From: Acrasis kona
Lineage: Eukaryota > Heterolobosea > Eutetramitea > Acrasida > Acrasidae
Length of the DNA: 21,583 nucleotides
Assembly (NCBI GenBank): GCA_026419775.2
Contig: JAOPGA020000829.1
Coordinates: forward strand, 1 to 21,583
Direction: 5' to 3'
Position numbers and translations under genes: made by a program. This document shows, in pieces, positions 18,582-21,583 of the stretch. Every line of letters starts with the position of its first letter. Positions within the stretch are counted from its first letter, which is position 1. The notes beneath the pieces were generated by a model, which saw only the letters and a list, made by a program, of their open reading frames with translations, searched no databases and was not told the DNA's origin.

Positions 18582-18958
18582 GTTTTCATCATAATGAGAA
18601 GAATTGTTTGTAAAAATTAATAAAATGTGGATATTGCTACTATTCGGCTTTACCTCTACCACGATGTTTTTGCATCAAGTTTGCTTTTCAGGTTGGTCAT
18701 TTCGGATAATGTATTACAAAAAATAATTGTCCGTATCATCATTCTTGATCAATTTACGCTTTCCATGAAGCTTTTGATACGCGTTCGAGCCAAGACAATG
18801 GCCGAAGAACAAGCTGTTGTCACTTTACCAATGATCGACAATTTGGTTCCAGACCAACTATGGAAAGGATGGGCAGAGTGAGGGCGTTTCATGATTGGAA
18901 ATTACTGGGTATTTGATGAAAACATTTCAATAAAAAGTAGAAAATTTGTTGGATCTCA
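18582..18958. other. 3' flank of BTB copy 2, no clear gene
   Basis: After the poly(A) signal of BTB copy 2 (18619-18624) I see only short open stretches. One starts at an ATG (18765) and ends EEQAVVTLPMIDNLVPDQ..WKGWAE before a stop at 18879-18881. It reads like real protein but is too short to place and may be a fragment of a lost gene. Confidence 0.35.
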
Positions 18959-19326
18959 AAATGACTTCACCAATATTGTCTTGCTTTGACTCTGGCATGA
19001 ATACCGACTTCCAGGGATTGGGTCGAGTGCTTATAGATTTTATATTCTACCGAGTCATGACAAAGGTTAATTCGCCGAAGAGTAGAAAAACTAACGTTGC
19101 AAAGAATTCTAATAACAATTCAGATAGTAACTCCAATTCCGATGAAAAGTTTTTGGTTCTACATTCTTTTTTTTGTGAAACTAATCATACATCAGTAACA
19201 ACTATCAATCAAAGTAACTTACACGGAAATCCTATTGTTTCTAATAAACAAAGCAGTGTCCTACTTCGGGAGGAAATGCCTTTAATGCGATCATTGCAAT
19301 GGGATCATTGGAATTTAACAGATTGA
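18959..19326 (+). pseudogene. Third BTB fragment joined to a serine/asparagine-rich stretch
   Basis: 18964-19001 holds two short pieces of the BTB gene joined with the sequence between them missing: TTCACCAATA..TGTCTT (as in 15669-15684) followed directly by TTGCTTTGACTCTGGCATGA (as in copy 2 near 17899). The frame then runs through unrelated sequence, with a Ser/Asn-rich segment (KNSNNNSDSNSNSDEK) and the second copy of the 87-bp repeat, to a stop at 19324-19326. From the ATG at 18961 it would give 121 residues. The internal loss removes nearly all of the BTB fold, so I regard it as a relic of the same duplication that made copies 1 and 2. Transcription is possible, but function is unlikely. 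Confidence 0.6.
19180..19266 (+). repeat. 87-bp direct repeat, copy B
   Basis: Partner of 16318-16404, with one mismatch in 87. Here the repeat is inside the open frame of the third BTB fragment. Confidence 0.9.
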
Positions 19327-19379
19327 AAAACTTCTACAGCATGTCCCCCACTTCAAACTTGGTAACCTATAATCAGCTG

Positions 19380-19626
19380 ACCGTTTCATTCGCCTTCAAT
19401 TAGAAAGCGAGGTACAATTGTGGATAACCTGCACAATAAAAGGATCAAAGAGATGCCTCATTACGTTGTAAAGTCTACCTGAACGAAAAGTCAAACGATT
19501 ATACCAGTTCTCCTATTTTGTACAATAAAGAACCACCAAATACTGCCTTTGATCGACGGCTCTTCGCACACTTCATTAACAATGATACAAAAGAAAATGG
19601 GACTAACCTGCTCTTCTCTAACAGAT
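19380..19626 (+). pseudogene. Unrecognised decayed coding sequence
   Basis: Protein-like sequence appears in two frames in succession: about 19379-19450 reads DRFIRLQLESEVQLWITC, and about 19450-19630 reads KDQRDASLRCKVYLNEKSND and then AFDRRLFAHFINNDTKENGT before a stop. No start codon or unbroken frame covers it. It sits directly against the transposon end and may be a gene interrupted by the insertion. I recognise no family. Confidence 0.4.
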
Positions 19627-19649
19627 TCTAATCGGCGCTAATTTTGGTG

Positions 19650-19780
19650 GGTGGTATCCACCATCCATTTTTGGTGTTAAACACCAATAGTGGTTTACAC
19701 TGAGTGTCATCCACAAATGGTGGTTTACACTTGGTGGTTACCACCGACGGCGGTTAACACTTAGTGTGTGCCACAGTGTG
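19650..19780. repeat. Hairpin-forming subterminal repeats, 30-bp period
   Basis: Three units start at 19691, 19721 and 19751 (TGGTTTACAC, TGGTTTACAC, CGGTTAACAC), exactly 30 bp apart. Each carries an inverted pair: ACACT-G-AGTGT flanked by GTGG..CCAC in the first, GGTGGT-T-ACCACC in the second, ACACT-T-AGTGT in the third. Two further palindromes precede them: GGTGG-TAT-CCACC (19650-19662) and TTGGTGTT-A-AACACCAA (19671-19687). Clusters of short, variably oriented motifs near the ends are a known trait of CACTA (En/Spm) elements, where the transposon-encoded binding protein docks. They lie about 100 bp beyond the 3' end of the transposase gene. I could not fix the outer terminus: no CACTA sequence or clear terminal inverted repeat is visible to the left. 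Confidence 0.75.
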
Positions 19781-19875
19781 TTTGGCACGTCGAGTTTCAG
19801 TGGTATGATTGGTGGTGACAACAATAAACAAAGCATCCTCTGGAATGGAATATCAACATTTAAAAGAATGATATT

Positions 19876-21583
19876 TTAATAAAATGTACAGATAAATTGA
19901 TCAATATTGCTTCTTGTGGCCAAAAGTGATGGTGTAAGGTTATTAATATGCATAGCAACATCCTCTTCTTGCGTCACGCACGTCTTCACATTTGGGCATA
20001 AATGCCTATCTGAAACAGGGTAACTTTTGTAGTATTTGAGAAAGGCTACTGGCATGCTTTTTGAATTCAACTTCCAAACCTCCAATGCTGTAATCTCTGC
20101 ATACATACCATATTCACCAGTTACAATATGATCCCCCACAGAGAATTGTGTTCGATCGCGTTTAATAGTACTTACCTGCCTCACTAGATTGATCTTGTCA
20201 TCGGGACTGCACCACTTATTCTCTTTTGCACACTCAAGATATGATCTTGCACAATCGTTGCTGATTGATGTTGATACTGATCCTTCGATTAAATATTTAT
20301 TGTTCTGATCAATAGCGGACCACCTTTCTTCTTTTTGCTTCACTGTCTCACAATAATTCCATCTTAAGGTGTCTAGAACTTCTGTTATTTTGGTGGCGTA
20401 AATCTCTCCCGTTCTAGTAGATTGTCCGGCAAGTCTCTTTTGTTGAACGTGATAATGCTCAAAAGGTTTTGTGTGGTAAGTACAAGGAGGGCCATAAAGC
20501 AACGCTTCATCAAACACGTGCATCATGGAATGGTATTTGATGGTGTTAGCATTNTCTTCTCCATACANTGATTTGTATTGTTTTGAGAACTCAGCGTGTA
20601 TTTCTTTTGCCAGGAGGATATCGTTCTTTGATAATGACGAGTGATAAATTATTCTATAATATTGAACGTGGCTCATCAGACATTCAAAATGTTTTGGGCG
20701 GAGTAATCTACAGAGCAATAGTGGGCACATTCTATAAAAATTCGACCAGTTATCACCATCCCAATTCCCTCTTTCTGATAAGAGCATTAATTTGTTTTTG
20801 AAACTAGCGTCAGAGTACGTCCACCGCATCATCTCGTTATCAACATCATCAGGGCATAAGATACCTTTTGACAACAATAGTTCAATATGGCGCTGAAAAT
20901 TCCAAAGGACTTCAATGTGGAAGATGTCTCCAGGAGCATTCTTATGCACATCAAAATTATATGGCTCTTGAGATAGAGACCAAAATGCGTTAAATGAGCA
21001 CCTGAGTGACACTGATTTGCGAAGTTGATCAAACAACTTCCTATCGCTGATATTACTCAACGCTTGTGCTTGCTGTATGGTGGTTTTAACTGTCCGAAGC
21101 TCGCCGACCTCGTCTTTATGATATGATGAATGATCAATAAAGCATGTACAACAACCATGTGTGGCTGTGTATCCTTGAACACCAGTTGCATCATCTCTCT
21201 CAGGTTGATCCGCCACAATTAGATGTAGAATGGGTCTGACAAGAACATCTTTCTTAACACCTGCGTGGTACATTACTATCCCTTCATACAGATCTTTTAG
21301 ATTTTCTACAGATCCTTTGGCAAACTCGTGTATATTGAGGTCTTTATTTCCAACGCTATATAATAATTTGCTTTCCATTTTTGCTCGGTATTTGTGATTG
21401 AAGTTGAAGATATCATAATACGCGCCGTATGCACTCCTTGACCTTCCTGCGTTACGAGATTTATTGAAATGATCAGAGAACCAGTTTATAAGTAAAAGTA
21501 GAGCGCCATCTTTGCAATGTTTATCAACAAGGTTTTGAAAAAGTTCAGTTTCAACAACATGCCCTACGTTCTCTCTTCTATTT
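19876..21583 (-). CDS. CACTA/Plavaka-type (TNP2-like) transposase, partial
   Basis: The frame is open from the window edge to the stop at 19878-19876, 568 residues without a break. It continues upstream of the internal Met at 21378 with DGALLLLINWFSDHFNKSR and SAYGAYYDIFNFNHKYRA. Recognisable parts: the strand after the first catalytic region (LVRPILHLIVADQPERDDAT), a Cys-containing loop (HGCCTCFIDHS), FWSLSQEPYNFDVHKNAPGD followed by IFHIEVL (D-x-x-H, the expected second acidic position), LSERGNWDGDNW, and the C-terminal signature IKYHSMMHVFDEALLYGPPC..TKPFEHYHVQQK, matching the H..H..e.i..GP....fE.....K pattern of CACTA-superfamily transposases. It cuts and pastes the element through an RNase-H-like DDE fold. 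Two undetermined bases (near 20554 and 20568) leave two unknown residues. The first catalytic Asp is probably beyond the edge. Plavaka versus classical En/Spm is undecided. Confidence 0.78.
   Translation of the reverse strand, partial: NRRENVGHVVETELFQNLVDKHCKDGALLLLINWFSDHFNKSRNAGRSRSAYGAYYDIFNFNHKYRAKMESKLLYSVGNKDLNIHEFAKGSVENLKDLYEGIVMYHAGVKKDVLVRPILHLIVADQPERDDATGVQGYTATHGCCTCFIDHSSYHKDEVGELRTVKTTIQQAQALSNISDRKLFDQLRKSVSLRCSFNAFWSLSQEPYNFDVHKNAPGDIFHIEVLWNFQRHIELLLSKGILCPDDVDNEMMRWTYSDASFKNKLMLLSERGNWDGDNWSNFYRMCPLLLCRLLRPKHFECLMSHVQYYRIIYHSSLSKNDILLAKEIHAEFSKQYKSXYGEXNANTIKYHSMMHVFDEALLYGPPCTYHTKPFEHYHVQQKRLAGQSTRTGEIYATKITEVLDTLRWNYCETVKQKEERWSAIDQNNKYLIEGSVSTSISNDCARSYLECAKENKWCSPDDKINLVRQVSTIKRDRTQFSVGDHIVTGEYGMYAEITALEVWKLNSKSMPVAFLKYYKSYPVSDRHLCPNVKTCVTQEEDVAMHINNLTPSLLATRSNIDQFICTFY

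Larger units (their letters stand above)
19650..21583 (-). mobile_element. CACTA/Plavaka-type DNA transposon, partial, running off the right edge
   Basis: Defined by the transposase gene on the minus strand and the subterminal repeat cluster beyond its 3' end. The left boundary is taken at the first palindrome and is approximate. The 5' half of the element lies outside the window, so terminal repeats and target-site duplications cannot be compared. The long open frame suggests recent activity or a young copy. Confidence 0.7.

Noticed and set aside
18765-18881. Independent small gene ending WKGWAE
   Set aside because: Only 38 codons, no splice partners or poly(A) signal found; kept as a note in the flank entry.
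19650-19780. CRISPR-like array
   Set aside because: The 30-bp period comes from contiguous imperfect palindromic units with no distinct spacers, in a eukaryotic sequence beside a transposase.

Overview
This is a eukaryotic nuclear window. Most genes can only be read through spliceosomal introns with GT..AG ends, and all nine well-supported introns are very short (35-44 nt). There are TATA boxes and AATAAA poly(A) signals, all three standard stops are used, and gene families such as importin alpha, RGS, BTB-BACK and PH-ankyrin are present. The sequence is AT-rich. I cannot name the species. Secreted families best known from fungi sit beside a signalling gene set typical of free-living amoeboid or other unicellular protists. 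Two undetermined bases show that this is draft sequence.

Left third (1-5.3 kb, all minus strand): three consecutive genes for secreted proteins. They are a PQQ-type beta-propeller fused to an amicyanin-like copper domain (runs off the left edge), a DUF1996 protein with a GPI-like tail, and an intradiol-dioxygenase-like protein with all four iron ligands and a GPI-like tail. The set looks like extracellular oxidative chemistry.

Middle (5.6-15.2 kb): a proline-rich, lysine-rich unknown protein whose coding signal changes frame twice; an intergenic stretch with GATCG repeats and a possible very small spliced gene; a membrane-anchored Rossmann-fold protein; a small stand-alone RGS protein; a gene-poor 1.1 kb; importin alpha; a lysine-rich secreted protein; and an 824-residue PH-ankyrin protein.

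Right third (15.5-21.6 kb): a duplicated and partly dead region. It has two BTB-BACK genes about five-sixths identical with unrelated tails, a third BTB fragment, an 87-bp repeat with one mismatch, a decayed SAP-domain gene, an unrecognised decayed gene, a dead CACTA/Plavaka-type transposase fragment, and at the right edge a long open CACTA/Plavaka-type transposase gene. Hairpin-forming repeats with a 30-bp period lie just outside its 3' end.

Themes: tiny introns with a TTAAC/CTAAC-like branch motif, stop codons embedded in AATAAA, and the propeller-cupredoxin fusion, which is the most interesting single protein.
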